Of a stretch of DNA of 64,000 nt, positions 12,439 to 22,308 are shown in pieces. The DNA is from Cordilura impudica (lineage: Eukaryota; Arthropoda; Insecta; Diptera; Scathophagidae): NCBI GenBank assembly GCA_963682025.1, contig OY821520.1:183081036-183145035 (forward strand), in the 5' to 3' direction. The position numbers were made by a program, and so were the translations under genes. Every line of letters starts with the position of its first letter. Positions within the stretch are counted from its first letter, which is position 1. Below the pieces are notes generated by a model. The model worked only from the letters and a program-made list of their open reading frames with translations, did not search any database and was not told the origin of the DNA.

Positions 12439-14090
12439 TTTTTTTTTTTGTTTTATTAAAAATCATATTCTTTTGTTTATTTGTTAATTTGTCTCACAAT
12501 AACTTTGATTTTTTTCTTTATGTATTTACATACTTATATACAATATTTACAACTTTATGATTTTGTAAGATTTAAATAGTTCCATGCGTTTGTTTAATTT
12601 TTCTGTTTAAATATGTTAGTTCAAAATAGTTATGAAAAAAAAAATGGGAATGAAAAAAAAGAGAACATAACAATTAACATACGATATTCTCGTTATTGGT
12701 TTTAAATAAAGTGTCAGTATACAAAAAGAATGTATTCATTAGTGAAGGGTCAGTACATTAAATTAATGAATTCATGAATAACTCTTATTTAGCAAAAAAT
12801 ACGAAAAATATTTAATTCTTAAAAATGTCAAAAAAAAATAAAGTAAATAAATATTATTAATAATTAATATATTTTCTGTTGGATTAGTGTGGATCATTAA
12901 ACAACCGATATACCTACTTGTCTTTCTTTAAATTCATTATAAATATTTTTACAACAGAAATAAACCAATATGTTACTTGTTCCTAATATGTGATGATAAG
13001 CCATCAATATGTCTCGAATTGGTTGTCAGCACCAGTTGAAGAAGCACTTTTTCATGACATGATGTTGGCAAATAATTAAGAAATTTGATATATTTTGTCA
13101 GCAAGTTCTACTAAAGGTGCTCGCTTGTCTTTCATACGTCTTGTATAAAGAGTCATCACATTCTGACTAGAACCCAAAGAATCACTTCTGCCGTTGTCTT
13201 TTAGACACAATTTCCAGCTGGAAAATCGTATGTTTATTGTTGTCAACTCCATGAGCTGCTTGTTTGGATATCAGCTCCAATAAAACTGTTAACTTGTCAT
13301 ATATAGACTCGTATATGGGTGTATATATATGGCCACCTGCAGAATTACCACAGAATCACTTCTAGCATTGTCTTTGAGACACAATTTCCAGCTGGGTTCT
13401 TAAAACCTTTTATACGTTTATGTTCATATATTTATTACCATTTTCATTTCCAGTTACATATTCATAAATATACATTATCATTTTGTCATTTCTTAAATAC
13501 AAACATTTGTTGGTTTGTATGAGTACATTTTATTTAAGTACCTGATGTTCCATTTTTAAACAAATACCGTATAAAAATATATGAAAAAATTCCTCGTTGT
13601 CGTTGTCGTCTTCTTCTTAAGCCACAACGACTACAGCATCATGTCGTATGTATGTATTTTTAACTAAAAAATAATAATAAAAATAAATAAAGAAAAGCCA
13701 GCCCATGACTTGAGTATCCTTTTAGCTTATTCGACCTAGTTCTAAGAAAGCTGCCTGAATAATGTGTGTTTATTTATGTAAGTATGTACATTTGTATGAA
13801 TGAATAACAGTAACAAGAAGCTTAGATGAAAATTATAATGAAAGGAATAGTATTTAAAAAAGCTGTTTTATTATTGTACTCACTTGTATTTTGAATGATA
13901 TACATTAGGGTTATAACTTTTTTGGACGTCATTCTCCCGAGGGCCTATCTTATGGCGAATATTGTATTGATGGTACAAAAAACAATTTCAGTTCAATTTG
14001 GTAAAAAAAAAACCTTACGCACCGACAACGATTTCTAAAATGCCTTTAATCATTTTTTTGAATTATCTTTTAAATAACAAATTTTTATAC
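12439..14090. other. AT-rich DNA with a duplicated 45-bp segment
   Basis: Mostly featureless. A segment of about 45 bp (AGAATCACTTCT ... CAATTTCCAGCTGG) occurs at 13177-13220 and again at 13349-13395. On the minus strand the first copy continues into a weakly protein-like stretch (WKLCLKDNGRSDSLG, then VMTLYTRRMKDKRAPLVELA) to about 13070. I cannot assign this to any family, and it ends in a stop. Confidence 0.4.
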
Positions 14091-14571
14091 CCAATACCAC
14101 TATGTGGTATGGGTATAATGACTTTGTGCTGCTGTTTGTAACTACCAAAAATATTTGACCTAGACCCAGCTTTTATTATATCGATCGATTTTATTACATC
14201 CATTAATCAGTAGTCCAAAAATGATCCCTATGGGACAGCTCTTAGTCATAGGCCCCATATAGAGCTGCTTCCCGATCTTCACTTAAATCTATCAAAAAAC
14301 AAAAATATTACACTAATTCTTCTCAAAATTTGTTTGTATTATATACATGGTCAGGATCGGTCCATTCTTGGGCCTAATCCCCATATAGATATAGCATCCG
14401 ATATGAACTTTTTCGTATCTGCAGCCAAAAAAATGAATAAAAATCCCACTCAAATTTGGTTTATGCTTATTCTTATATCCAGTTAGTTGGGCCTGAGAGA
14501 TAGGTCTCCAAACGCATGGTATAGGGTATCGTATAGTCGGTCTAGACCGACTATAATTTTCTTACTTGTTT
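14091..14571 (+). repeat. DINE-like repeat family 1, copy B (internal deletion)
   Basis: Starts ATTTTTATACCCAATACCAC and ends TATAGTCGGTCTAGACCGACTATA followed by ATTTTCTTACTTGTTT, so both family ends are present. The microsatellite core and following 300 bp are missing: the GATCGA box joins directly to TTACATCCATTAATCAG. This copy defines the uninterrupted site used to map the insertion in copy A. Confidence 0.8.
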
Positions 14572-14624
14572 AAAATATGGCTAATACATAAACAAGTGTG
14601 TAAACAAATAATAACAATAAATTA

Positions 14625-15955
14625 TTATAGATAGGTATTGAAAGAAATAAACTTTAACTTCTGAGTACGCGATGTTGTACAAAGGGGAAATATATCTTGT
14701 ACTATTTTTGTTCCACGTTCCGCACATATATTACTGCGTTGTTGGTTTGGAGGTGTAGATGGTGTAAAATTTATTAATGACTTGTTTAACTGTTCAAAAT
14801 AATTTTTATGGAAACAGTGGTCCGAAAACCACATTTGAAACCATGCATCAGCAACGAAATCACATATAGGTTGTAAAAGTTTTTGGTAACTGAAAACAAG
14901 AATAAATGCTAAAATAGCAAATATTGCTCTCGAATTCCACCTTGCATTACTAAACGATGGTAACGTTTTAAATTTTATAAATGGGAATATTCCGTTGATT
15001 TTAAAATATTTATATGCAAAGCAAAGTTCATACAAAATCTGCATGTCATCTCTCCACTTAATTTTGGTTAATTCAAGCACAACTTTGTTTTGTTTATAAG
15101 ACGCCTTTAGATTTTCGTAATTATTTAATAAAACTGAAATGAACGGGTACGCAATGTTTGGAGATGAAGTTTTTCCATCCAGTAACTCATCCGCTACATG
15201 CCTTAATACCAAATCAAGGAACGACATGGTGCTGGCACCCGATGTATTGTGGTGGAGTCAATGCCATATGTATGAAATGGTTTTGAAGCAAAGTTACGAC
15301 ACCATTTTTTCGCCATTATTTACACTTGTAGTGTTCACATATTATCATTCTGATAGACGTCCATAAATTAAATTTATTTAAAGTGTCCCTGATGCCGTTG
15401 TATATTGTAAGTGAGCACTAAAACTGCTAACTTTATCTCTGTCTGTTTTTTAATTTTCTTGCCATCAAAATGCAAACACCACTCTTTATCTTTTAATGTT
15501 TGTATATAAAACTGTTCTCTTTGCTCAGATGATTTTATTACAGCCTTATAAATTCCAGCCTGGGATGGCGTAGGTACAGCTATTCTCGATTTAGCCAAAT
15601 TTTTGATGTTTTGTTTGTACTAACTTTTACATTAGTAAGTAAGTTTACAGCTGATTTTATTGACAGTTTAGTTGGTCTATGTCTTACTGTTGGCGTGTAA
15701 CTATCGTCAGTTTCATCATCAGCATCTTGATCACTATCGTATATTGAAGAAGAATCTGAATCAGAGGATATATCTTCAATCATTTCTGATTGAAATTTTA
15801 AATTAATTGCTTTGGTAGTAATATTAAATTGTTTTTCAAATGTAATACCTTTAGGACGTTTCAACATCTTATAATATTCAATTTTATGTTTAACTCCATC
15901 ATGACAATTACAATTACCTTCTCGCTCTTATTAAGCTTCTTACGCTTAAAATCCG
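14625..15955 (-). pseudogene. Decayed hAT-like transposase with acidic N-terminus
   Basis: Three minus-strand segments in order make one broken protein of roughly 400 residues. The first (15867-15580) holds a Ser/Asp-rich acidic stretch (EDISSDSDSSS, DADDETDD). The second (15598-15374) has TPSQAGIYKAVIKSSEQRE and WCLHFDGKKIK, with a candidate first catalytic Asp. The third, after frameshifts around 15230-15370, reads TTSVNNGEK, then a Cys-Gln-His-His pair before LDLVLRHVADELLDG, and RSNICAERGTK near the C-terminus. The CxxH motif and residue order are like hAT-type cut-and-paste transposases. A 200-codon ORF (15227-14625) is the longest intact piece. No terminal repeats identified. Confidence 0.6.
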
Positions 15956-16154
15956 AAGAAGTATGCTTAATATAACTTGTTTGTTCAACTTGATAAATGG
16001 AAATATATATGTAGGGTTTTTTTCGAAACCCATGAGAGATTTAAATAAAAACACAATTATTTTTCTTTTTTTGTTTTTAATCTTATATATTAAAAGAATT
16101 TATGAATAAACTTTGCATTCAAGATTTTTTTCAATATTTTTCTTCTCTCAAACC

Positions 16155-16505
16155 TCTATAACTAGAGTTCTAATTAACGCAGGCTATTGTCTAAGAACAC
16201 TCAGTGGATCAAGCTCTTTCTTTTGAGCTATTAACTGCTTAAATTCGTTGGGTTTGAGGAAAGTTATGCGCGGAGAATCAACTTTACTTTTACTGTACGT
16301 TAACTTATCTTGGCATATTTTGGCATTACTGTACGTTAACTTCTCTCGGCGAATTCGTTGGGTTTGAGGAAAGTTATGCGTGGAAAATCAACTTAACTTG
16401 TACTGTACGTTAACTTCTCTTGGCAAATTTTGGTATTATATTATAAAAATTAATATAATATAATATAATATAATATAATGCTGCTGAGCAGCAGGGGTCC
16501 TCTAG
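16155..16505 (+). mobile_element. Helitron-like 3' end with internal tandem repeat
   Basis: This shares a segment (ACACTCAGTGGATCAAGC ... TTTGAGGAAAGTTATGCG) with 37590-37670. A unit of about 117 bp starting AATTCGTTGGGTTTGAGG occurs twice in tandem (near 16234 and 16351). It ends with an AATAT/TAATA microsatellite, a short hairpin (CTGCTGAGCAGCAG) and, about 10 bases on, TCCTCTAG followed by T, the layout expected of a classical Helitron 3' terminus (hairpin, then CTRR, inserted before T). No Rep/helicase ORF is present. Confidence 0.5.
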
Positions 16506-16549
16506 TAGTTTATTAAGAATAAAAGACTTTGTCGTAAATATTATCTAGT

Positions 16550-16905
16550 GTGTTCCGTTCGCGTCTCAAGACTCAACTGCCAGCTAAAAATAATCTGTAT
16601 GTGTTTCTCCCTTTCTACTCATTACCTCCATTCGTTCGACTGGTATACCCAGAGTCGCAATTTTCAGTACGTCTGTCCACATGTATTCCGAATTTCTCCT
16701 TAGCAGAATCAATATTAATACCTCACAGCGCTGTTCACGGTATTTTCAGTCCTAATTGTAAAGAATTATCGTACAAATTATGCCAACTCTAATCCTTTTC
16801 GTCGGCTGTGTATAGAATTTAATCAACTGTATAACATTATTGATTTTCAGAAAAGTTTAGATTTGATTAAAAGGGATATAATACTTTATCTAAATAATAT
16901 GTAAT
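16550..16905 (+). pseudogene. Possible LINE C-terminal fragment
   Basis: An 80-codon + strand ORF (16550-16792) and, in another frame, a run to 16905 (CRLCIEFNQLYNIIDF, then IKRDIILYLNNM) have the feel of the last part of a CR1/Jockey-type ORF2, but no diagnostic motif is present. It lies just outside the 3' end of the I-type LINE and could simply be part of its target. Confidence 0.25.
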
Positions 16906-16926
16906 AAATATTTAGCTTGCATTTTT

Positions 16927-16932
16927 AAATTT

Positions 16933-16938
<6 letters not shown>
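16927..16938. repeat. Target-site duplication of the LINE (3' side)
   Basis: AAATTTTAAATT, repeated exactly at 22297-22308. It abuts the ATTT-repeat tail of the element. Confidence 0.85.
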
Positions 16939-16965
<27 letters not shown>

Positions 16966-17051
16966 AATTACATAATACAATTATTGCAACTAATATAAGT
17001 AGAACAAGGAGTACTAGCAGCAGTGGCTTTCGACTCGGAGATTGAATGATT

Positions 17052-20000
17052 TTAGATATAAGTTTGTATACTGGTTTCCATTATGAATTTACAAATTAAT
17101 TTTATATTAATATAACATATGTTTTTTAAGAGGGTAGATGGAACTTTAGATCCGAAGATCTTTTTCCTAGTGTGATTGTAGGATGTACACTCGTCTAAGA
17201 TGTGGGTGACGGTTAGTTTCGTGTTGCACGTAGTGCAGTGTGGAGCTGTTGTTTTTTCCAATAGATATTTGTGTGAGAAATTGCAATGGCCCATTCTTAG
17301 TCGAACGATTGTAGTTGTTTCTCTCCTGGAACAGTTTTTTGGGTAGATTGGTTTGTTACCAAGAGGATTCATATTCTTGTAATTGTGTTCATAGTTTGAC
17401 CAGCGTTGAGTGTTTGAGATTTTCAAAAAGGAGGAAATGTTATTTATTATATCACGAGCTTCCCAGGTTTGGTGTTTTAGTAGTGGTCTATGTTTTGCTT
17501 CTTCGGCAGCTAAGTCGGCGTATTCATTTCCTGGTATACCGACGTGAGATGGAACCCACATAATTTTGATTTTATTAAAATGTTGGATGCAGAGATTTCT
17601 AATTTGATTTATAAGTGGTGAGTCGTACGAGAAATTTTGTATAGCGAGAATAGATGATAGGCTGTCCGTACAGATGATATATTTTGTATCAGCTTTTGAG
17701 GCGAATTCGGCAGCAAGGAATATCGCTAGAGCTTCGGCTGTATAATTGGAGCAGTAGTTATTGATAAATCCTGAGTTAATCAGGCTACCGTCTTGATCCA
17801 CAGTAGCAAACGTAGTAAAGTCACTTGATTTAGACCCATCCGTATATAGAAAATTCCAGTTGTGCCCCGAGAAGTGATCGGTTAAGTTTTTAAAGGTTTG
17901 TTGATATACAACAGGTGGTGTTGTTGTTTTTGGAAGGTTGTTCATAGATAAAATAAAAGTTGATTTTTTTAAAAGCCAAGGGGGTTCCGATGGATACTTG
18001 ATATAAATGGGATTTATATCAAGGTCGAGGTTGTTCGAGAGGTTAATACATCTGATTATAGTAGATTGCAACCTTGGTATCCTAATACAATTTATAGCTT
18101 TTCTAACTTCCTGGAATAATAGTTTGTTCCGACTAACAAAAAGTTTAGGTATTAGTTTATAGGTAAGGTATGTAGTTCGGTAGTTAATAGACGGCATTCC
18201 AGCTTCAGTTAGGATGTTAACTGTGGGGCTTGTCCTGAAAGCCCCGATGCTACGACGAACTGCTGCATGATATGGTCCTTCAATTAGTTTGACATTGGAA
18301 GGTGAACACCATCCATATATTGGGAGTGCGTAATCAATTTTTGAGAGTATAATTGACCTGGTTATATTTATCATTGTGGAAATGTGGATCATAAAGTTTT
18401 TTGTTGTTAGGTATTTTATGATACTTAATCTTGAGTTTAAGCTTTTTTTCAGAGATAAACAATGTTCTTTAAATGTAAAGCTTTTGTCAAAGATTACTCC
18501 TAAAATGCGTAAATGTTGGACTTTTTTTATTGTAAAGTTGTTATATTCAATATCAAAGTTATTGCAGTGGTGTTTTTTGCAAATGTGAAGTAGACTGCAT
18601 TTTTCTATAGATAGCTTTGCACCTGATATTAAGCCCCACTCTATTATTTTTCTTAGGGTGTTGGAGAAAATCTCTTTTACCTTATTATTGTCGCTATGTT
18701 TTGTAAATATAACAGCATCATCAGCATAAATGGCATGTTCAATGTGTTTTTCGGTTGAGAGAATTTTACTAAATTCGTTAAAGGCTATAACAAAGAGTAC
18801 TACGGAGAGTGGTGATCCTTGTGGGATACCATTGTGTAGAGGAAATGTTTCTGAAATTTGATTATTAATTCTCACTTTGAATTTTCTGTTAATTAAGAAA
18901 TTTTTGATTATGTGATACATATTTTTTCCTATTTTCCAATCTGTTAATTGTTTTAGGATAACGTGAATACCAATCCGGTCGAAAGCTCTTTCGAAGTCGG
19001 TGGAAAGTATGCTAACGTGATTTTTATTAGATAAGGCTTTTGAGGTAAAGTGTTGGAGATAAAGAAGGACGTCATCAGTACCTTGTTTCCTCATAAAGGC
19101 GACTTGGTTGGGTGTGATTAAATTATTTGTTTTTACGAACCACATTAGACGTTTAGCAATTATTTTTTCTAGAATTTTGCTAATACATGGCAAAAGTGAA
19201 ATTGGTCGATAACCTGCAGCGGAGTGATGGTCTTTATTGGGTTTTGGTATTGGTATGACCGTCGCGGTTTTCCAAGCTTGAGGAAAGACTTTGGATGAAA
19301 AAATGTAGTTGAAAAGTGAGCAGATATAATTTTTTGTTGAGAGAGGTAGATTTTTCAACATCGGATATGAAATGCGGTCATCGCCAGGTGTTTTACCTGC
19401 CGTTGAATTTAAAGCGATTTCAATCTCTATAGCATTGATTGGGGTTTCTATTTTGTTGGCATATTTATTGCATGTTTGTTGATTGTAGTGGTAGTTCATG
19501 GAATTGGATTTGTGTTGTTGAAAGCTTGACGTGAAATTCGAGTCTTCCGATTGTGCTGACCAGTGTTTGGCAAAACAGTTTGCAATATCGACTGAAGATG
19601 AAATTGTAGTTGAACCTGATTGTAGGTGATTTATGACATTGGAACTGGTTGCTCCCGTTATACGTTTGATATCGTTCCACATCTTTCGGGCGGAGGAGTT
19701 TGGGTTGATTTTTGACGTAAAGTTATTTAAACATAGTGCTTTGCTTTCTTTTACCGCTCTTCTGAATATGGCGTTGTGTTTTTTATATAAAATTAAATTA
19801 GCGTCACTCCTAACACGTTTAAAATTGTGCCAAAGGCTCTGTTTTTGATGTCGTAATAAGTCTAGTTTGGAATTCCACCATATCACTCGGGAGTTATGTA
19901 TCTTGCCTCTCGTTTGTGGTATACTAATGTTTGCTGCAGATTTTATGCATTTTATTAAAGATGCTGCCATTTGGTTAACATTCGAAGTGGTTTTAGTATT

Positions 20001-20750
20001 AGACATGTTCTCGTTACATTTTTCTTGGTATAAAGTCCAGTTTGCATAATCTGTTTTGTATTTAGGTCTTGGTTTGGTATCAGTTTGAGAGCAATTTTTT
20101 TTTATTGTTATCAAGATTGGATAATGGTCACTGCCGTGGAGGTGGGGAAGAGTTTTCCAAGAGCAAAGAGGTGCAAGTTGTGTAGAACACAGCGAGATAT
20201 CAACATTTGTAAACGTGTTGTGTGTTGAGAAATGGGTTGGGGCTCCGTCGTTAAGTATTATTAAGTCTTCATTTAAAATAAAGTTTTCTAGTATTTTGCC
20301 ACGAGAGTTGGTTGTTGTAGAACCCCAGAGTGTGCTCCATGAGTTGAAGTCGCCAGTAATAATAATAGGAGTATCAATATGGTTTATTAGAGAAATTAAT
20401 CTGTTTTCTGGGATGCTTTGTTGAGGGGGGATATATGTACACATTATAGTGAATTTGAAGCTGGTGAATATTTGGACAGCAATAGCTGCAATAACATTGT
20501 CGGTATATATTAATTTGTGAGGTATAGATTTTTTTACCAGGATTCCAATACCTTGCTTTGCAGTTTTGTTGCAAGGTAAGTTGTGTGAAAAGAGATTGTA
20601 TTGTTTAGGATATATAATCTTACGTTTAAATGGTATATGTGTCTCTTGAATGGATATAATGTCTGGGTTATGATCTTTTATTAGAAGTTGTAGTTCATGG
20701 TAATTGTTTATTAGACCATTAATGTTCCACTGTATAATTTTTAAATCCAT
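17052..20750 (-). CDS. LINE ORF2: endonuclease, reverse transcriptase, RNase H
   Basis: A 1232-residue open reading frame with all catalytic parts visible. Residues 1-215 are an APE-type endonuclease (QWNINGL, IQETH, GDFNSWSTLWGS near 135, GSDHYP near 207). Residues about 480-780 are the reverse transcriptase (PIPKPNKD, GYRPISLLP, STDFERAFDRIG, NGIPQGSPLS, and the IYADDAVIF active site near 677). Residues about 965-1085 are RNase H (LYTDGSKS, YTAEALAIFLAAEF, CTDSLSSILA, WVPSHVGIPGNEYADLAAEEA), with all four D-E-D-D acids present. A CCHC motif follows near 1171-1187 (HCTTCNTKLTVTHILDEC). The start at 20750 is the only in-frame Met before the endonuclease and lies 21 bp after the ORF1 stop, suggesting reinitiation. 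No frameshift or nonsense codon. Confidence 0.95.
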   Translation of the reverse strand: MDLKIIQWNINGLINNYHELQLLIKDHNPDIISIQETHIPFKRKIIYPKQYNLFSHNLPCNKTAKQGIGILVKKSIPHKLIYTDNVIAAIAVQIFTSFKFTIMCTYIPPQQSIPENRLISLINHIDTPIIITGDFNSWSTLWGSTTTNSRGKILENFILNEDLIILNDGAPTHFSTHNTFTNVDISLCSTQLAPLCSWKTLPHLHGSDHYPILITIKKNCSQTDTKPRPKYKTDYANWTLYQEKCNENMSNTKTTSNVNQMAASLIKCIKSAANISIPQTRGKIHNSRVIWWNSKLDLLRHQKQSLWHNFKRVRSDANLILYKKHNAIFRRAVKESKALCLNNFTSKINPNSSARKMWNDIKRITGATSSNVINHLQSGSTTISSSVDIANCFAKHWSAQSEDSNFTSSFQQHKSNSMNYHYNQQTCNKYANKIETPINAIEIEIALNSTAGKTPGDDRISYPMLKNLPLSTKNYICSLFNYIFSSKVFPQAWKTATVIPIPKPNKDHHSAAGYRPISLLPCISKILEKIIAKRLMWFVKTNNLITPNQVAFMRKQGTDDVLLYLQHFTSKALSNKNHVSILSTDFERAFDRIGIHVILKQLTDWKIGKNMYHIIKNFLINRKFKVRINNQISETFPLHNGIPQGSPLSVVLFVIAFNEFSKILSTEKHIEHAIYADDAVIFTKHSDNNKVKEIFSNTLRKIIEWGLISGAKLSIEKCSLLHICKKHHCNNFDIEYNNFTIKKVQHLRILGVIFDKSFTFKEHCLSLKKSLNSRLSIIKYLTTKNFMIHISTMINITRSIILSKIDYALPIYGWCSPSNVKLIEGPYHAAVRRSIGAFRTSPTVNILTEAGMPSINYRTTYLTYKLIPKLFVSRNKLLFQEVRKAINCIRIPRLQSTIIRCINLSNNLDLDINPIYIKYPSEPPWLLKKSTFILSMNNLPKTTTPPVVYQQTFKNLTDHFSGHNWNFLYTDGSKSSDFTTFATVDQDGSLINSGFINNYCSNYTAEALAIFLAAEFASKADTKYIICTDSLSSILAIQNFSYDSPLINQIRNLCIQHFNKIKIMWVPSHVGIPGNEYADLAAEEAKHRPLLKHQTWEARDIINNISSFLKISNTQRWSNYEHNYKNMNPLGNKPIYPKNCSRRETTTIVRLRMGHCNFSHKYLLEKTTAPHCTTCNTKLTVTHILDECTSYNHTRKKIFGSKVPSTLLKNICYINIKLICKFIMETSIQTYI

Positions 20751-20771
20751 ATTGGGAAAATAGCAAACAAT

Positions 20772-22097
20772 TTATTCTTCATCTACAAACATTATTTCAT
20801 CTGGTTCATAGGAGGTGTTGTGGGTATGTATTGTTGTATTTTTTGGAAAAGAGAGATTTTCGTTTTTCGTTAAGTTGAGTGTTTCTTTATTATTTTTATG
20901 GTTTGTTGTTGTTGAATTATTTAATGTAGCTTTAGCCATAGATCGTGTTGTTATTGTAGGTTGGTTGTGTATAGTTGTTGATTTTTGTAATTTTGTTTCT
21001 TGTGTAGTAGTTTTTGTTGATGCAAATGAATTGTCATGTATGTTTTTTGTTGGTTCGGTTTTGTTCTTTGATGGAAGAGATTTTGTTGTTTTTAAAATAC
21101 TCAAGTTTTTATTTTTTTCTGCTTCGGCGTTTATGCTAATATTTTTGTGGTTGTTGCTATTGGTTTTTTCAATATTTTTTTCTATTTCATTATTGGAACT
21201 GACTGTTTTGTTGTTAATAATTTCGTTTTTGCTAACATTATTATTGTTTGTGACATTAGAGAAAGATTGCATTAGTGGTTGTGTTGTTAGTTGAGCTTGA
21301 TATTTTTGTTTTGCTATTTTTATTGAACATTTTTCGTTTGTTTTAATTTTAAGTATTTCTTTTTGTTGTTTAAAAATTTTGCAGTCTCTAGAGGTGGAGG
21401 GGTGATCTTCTGCACAGTTAATGCAATAAGTGCGTGTACAATCAGTTGGTTTGTGGGGCGGTAGAGCGCAATTCTCACAAAGTGGGCTGTTTTTGCACCA
21501 TTTTTTAGTGTGCCCAAGTAGTTGACAAGTTTTGCAACGCATGGGATTAGGGTAATATGGTCTGACTTTAACTCTATGCCATGATATATCCAGTTTTTCT
21601 GGTGTGGAATATCTATCGAATGTCACTAGTATGACTCCGCATGGAGCTAGTTTGTCATCAGCATTTTTTCTTTGGAACTTGTAGACTTCAACTACACCTT
21701 GGGACTTAAGTTCACTTACGATCTCGGATTCAGGTAAATTATTAAGATATGGAGCATAGATAGTTCCTTTGGAAAAGTTTAAGTTGGAGTAATATTCAGA
21801 TTTAATGTTGCAAATTCCTGGAAGGTTTTTTGTGGCTATTAATTTATCGGCGTTTGATTTGTTACCAATAAGAAGAAGTAGGTCTCCATCTCTTAACTCT
21901 GAAACAGACACTATGTCGGAGCAGATAAGTTTTAAAGATCGGTGGACCGAAAAACATGAATGTTGTTGGAGGGTTTTGTCGCCACTAGTAGCAGAGATCA
22001 CGACATATTTGGGGTCAGGTTTTTGTATTACTGGAAGTTCTGGGAATACGTCAAGACAGTTTTGGATTGTTCGTTTTTTTTTTTGAACGGGGGCCAC
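20772..22097 (-). CDS. LINE ORF1: gag-like nucleic-acid-binding protein
   Basis: A 441-residue protein. The N-terminal half (about 30-180) is an RRM/PRE_C2HC-like region ending in VRPYYPNPMRC. Three zinc knuckles follow at about 187-245: CKTCQLLGHTKKWC (CX2CX4HX4C), CENCALPPHKPTDC and CINCAEDHPSTSRDC, the usual arrangement for gag-like ORF1 of I and Jockey elements. The C-terminal 190 residues are low-complexity, rich in Asn, Lys, Thr and Ser, and end acidic (EPDEIMFVDEE). The protein is expected to coat the element RNA and help its integration. It precedes ORF2 on the same transcript. Intact. Confidence 0.92.
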   Translation of the reverse strand: MAPVQKKKRTIQNCLDVFPELPVIQKPDPKYVVISATSGDKTLQQHSCFSVHRSLKLICSDIVSVSELRDGDLLLLIGNKSNADKLIATKNLPGICNIKSEYYSNLNFSKGTIYAPYLNNLPESEIVSELKSQGVVEVYKFQRKNADDKLAPCGVILVTFDRYSTPEKLDISWHRVKVRPYYPNPMRCKTCQLLGHTKKWCKNSPLCENCALPPHKPTDCTRTYCINCAEDHPSTSRDCKIFKQQKEILKIKTNEKCSIKIAKQKYQAQLTTQPLMQSFSNVTNNNNVSKNEIINNKTVSSNNEIEKNIEKTNSNNHKNISINAEAEKNKNLSILKTTKSLPSKNKTEPTKNIHDNSFASTKTTTQETKLQKSTTIHNQPTITTRSMAKATLNNSTTTNHKNNKETLNLTKNENLSFPKNTTIHTHNTSYEPDEIMFVDEE

Positions 22098-22296
22098 TAT
22101 CCGCTAGTAGCGAAAAGCGGTTGTCCCCTAAGTTTGGTGGACCGGACATATCCACTAACCGATAACGATATTAACTAAACCGGCACTAGTATACGAATAA
22201 TTTTTTTGTTCACTATATTAAAAAAGGTAATTGAGTAAAGAACACCGCTAGATTAGAAGAACACAACCGTACGCTGCAAGGTTTAGTCGGAGACTG
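22098..22296 (-). promoter_or_regulatory. LINE 5' UTR with probable internal promoter
   Basis: The element's first bases are CAGTCTCCGAC, matching the CAGT initiator found at the start of I and Jockey elements, with GTACGGTTGTG 25-35 bases downstream in the place of a DPE. No TATA box is seen upstream (flanking DNA is random AT). The role is inferred by analogy. Confidence 0.5.
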
Positions 22297-22308
22297 AAAT
22301 TTTAAATT
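22297..22308. repeat. Target-site duplication of the LINE (5' side)
   Basis: AAATTTTAAATT, identical to 16927-16938. Confidence 0.85.

Larger units (their letters stand above)
16939..22296 (-). mobile_element. Full-length I-clade LINE retrotransposon
   Basis: A 5358-bp element bounded by a perfect 12-bp target-site duplication. Its 5' end (right side, minus strand) begins CAGTCTCCGACTAAACC, resembling the CAGT starts of I and Jockey elements that act as internal initiators. There follow a 5' UTR of about 200 bp, ORF1 (gag-like), 21 bp, ORF2 (endonuclease, reverse transcriptase, RNase H), a 3' UTR of about 110 bp and a tail of AAAT units. Having both ORFs open over 5 kb is exceptional among the relics here and implies recent insertion. 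Replication would be by target-primed reverse transcription. The RNase H domain and short-repeat tail favour the I clade over Jockey. Confidence 0.93.

Noticed and set aside
20815..21294. 159-codon + strand ORF rich in Val, Phe, Leu
   Set aside because: Antisense shadow of the low-complexity C-terminal part of LINE ORF1; no independent evidence.
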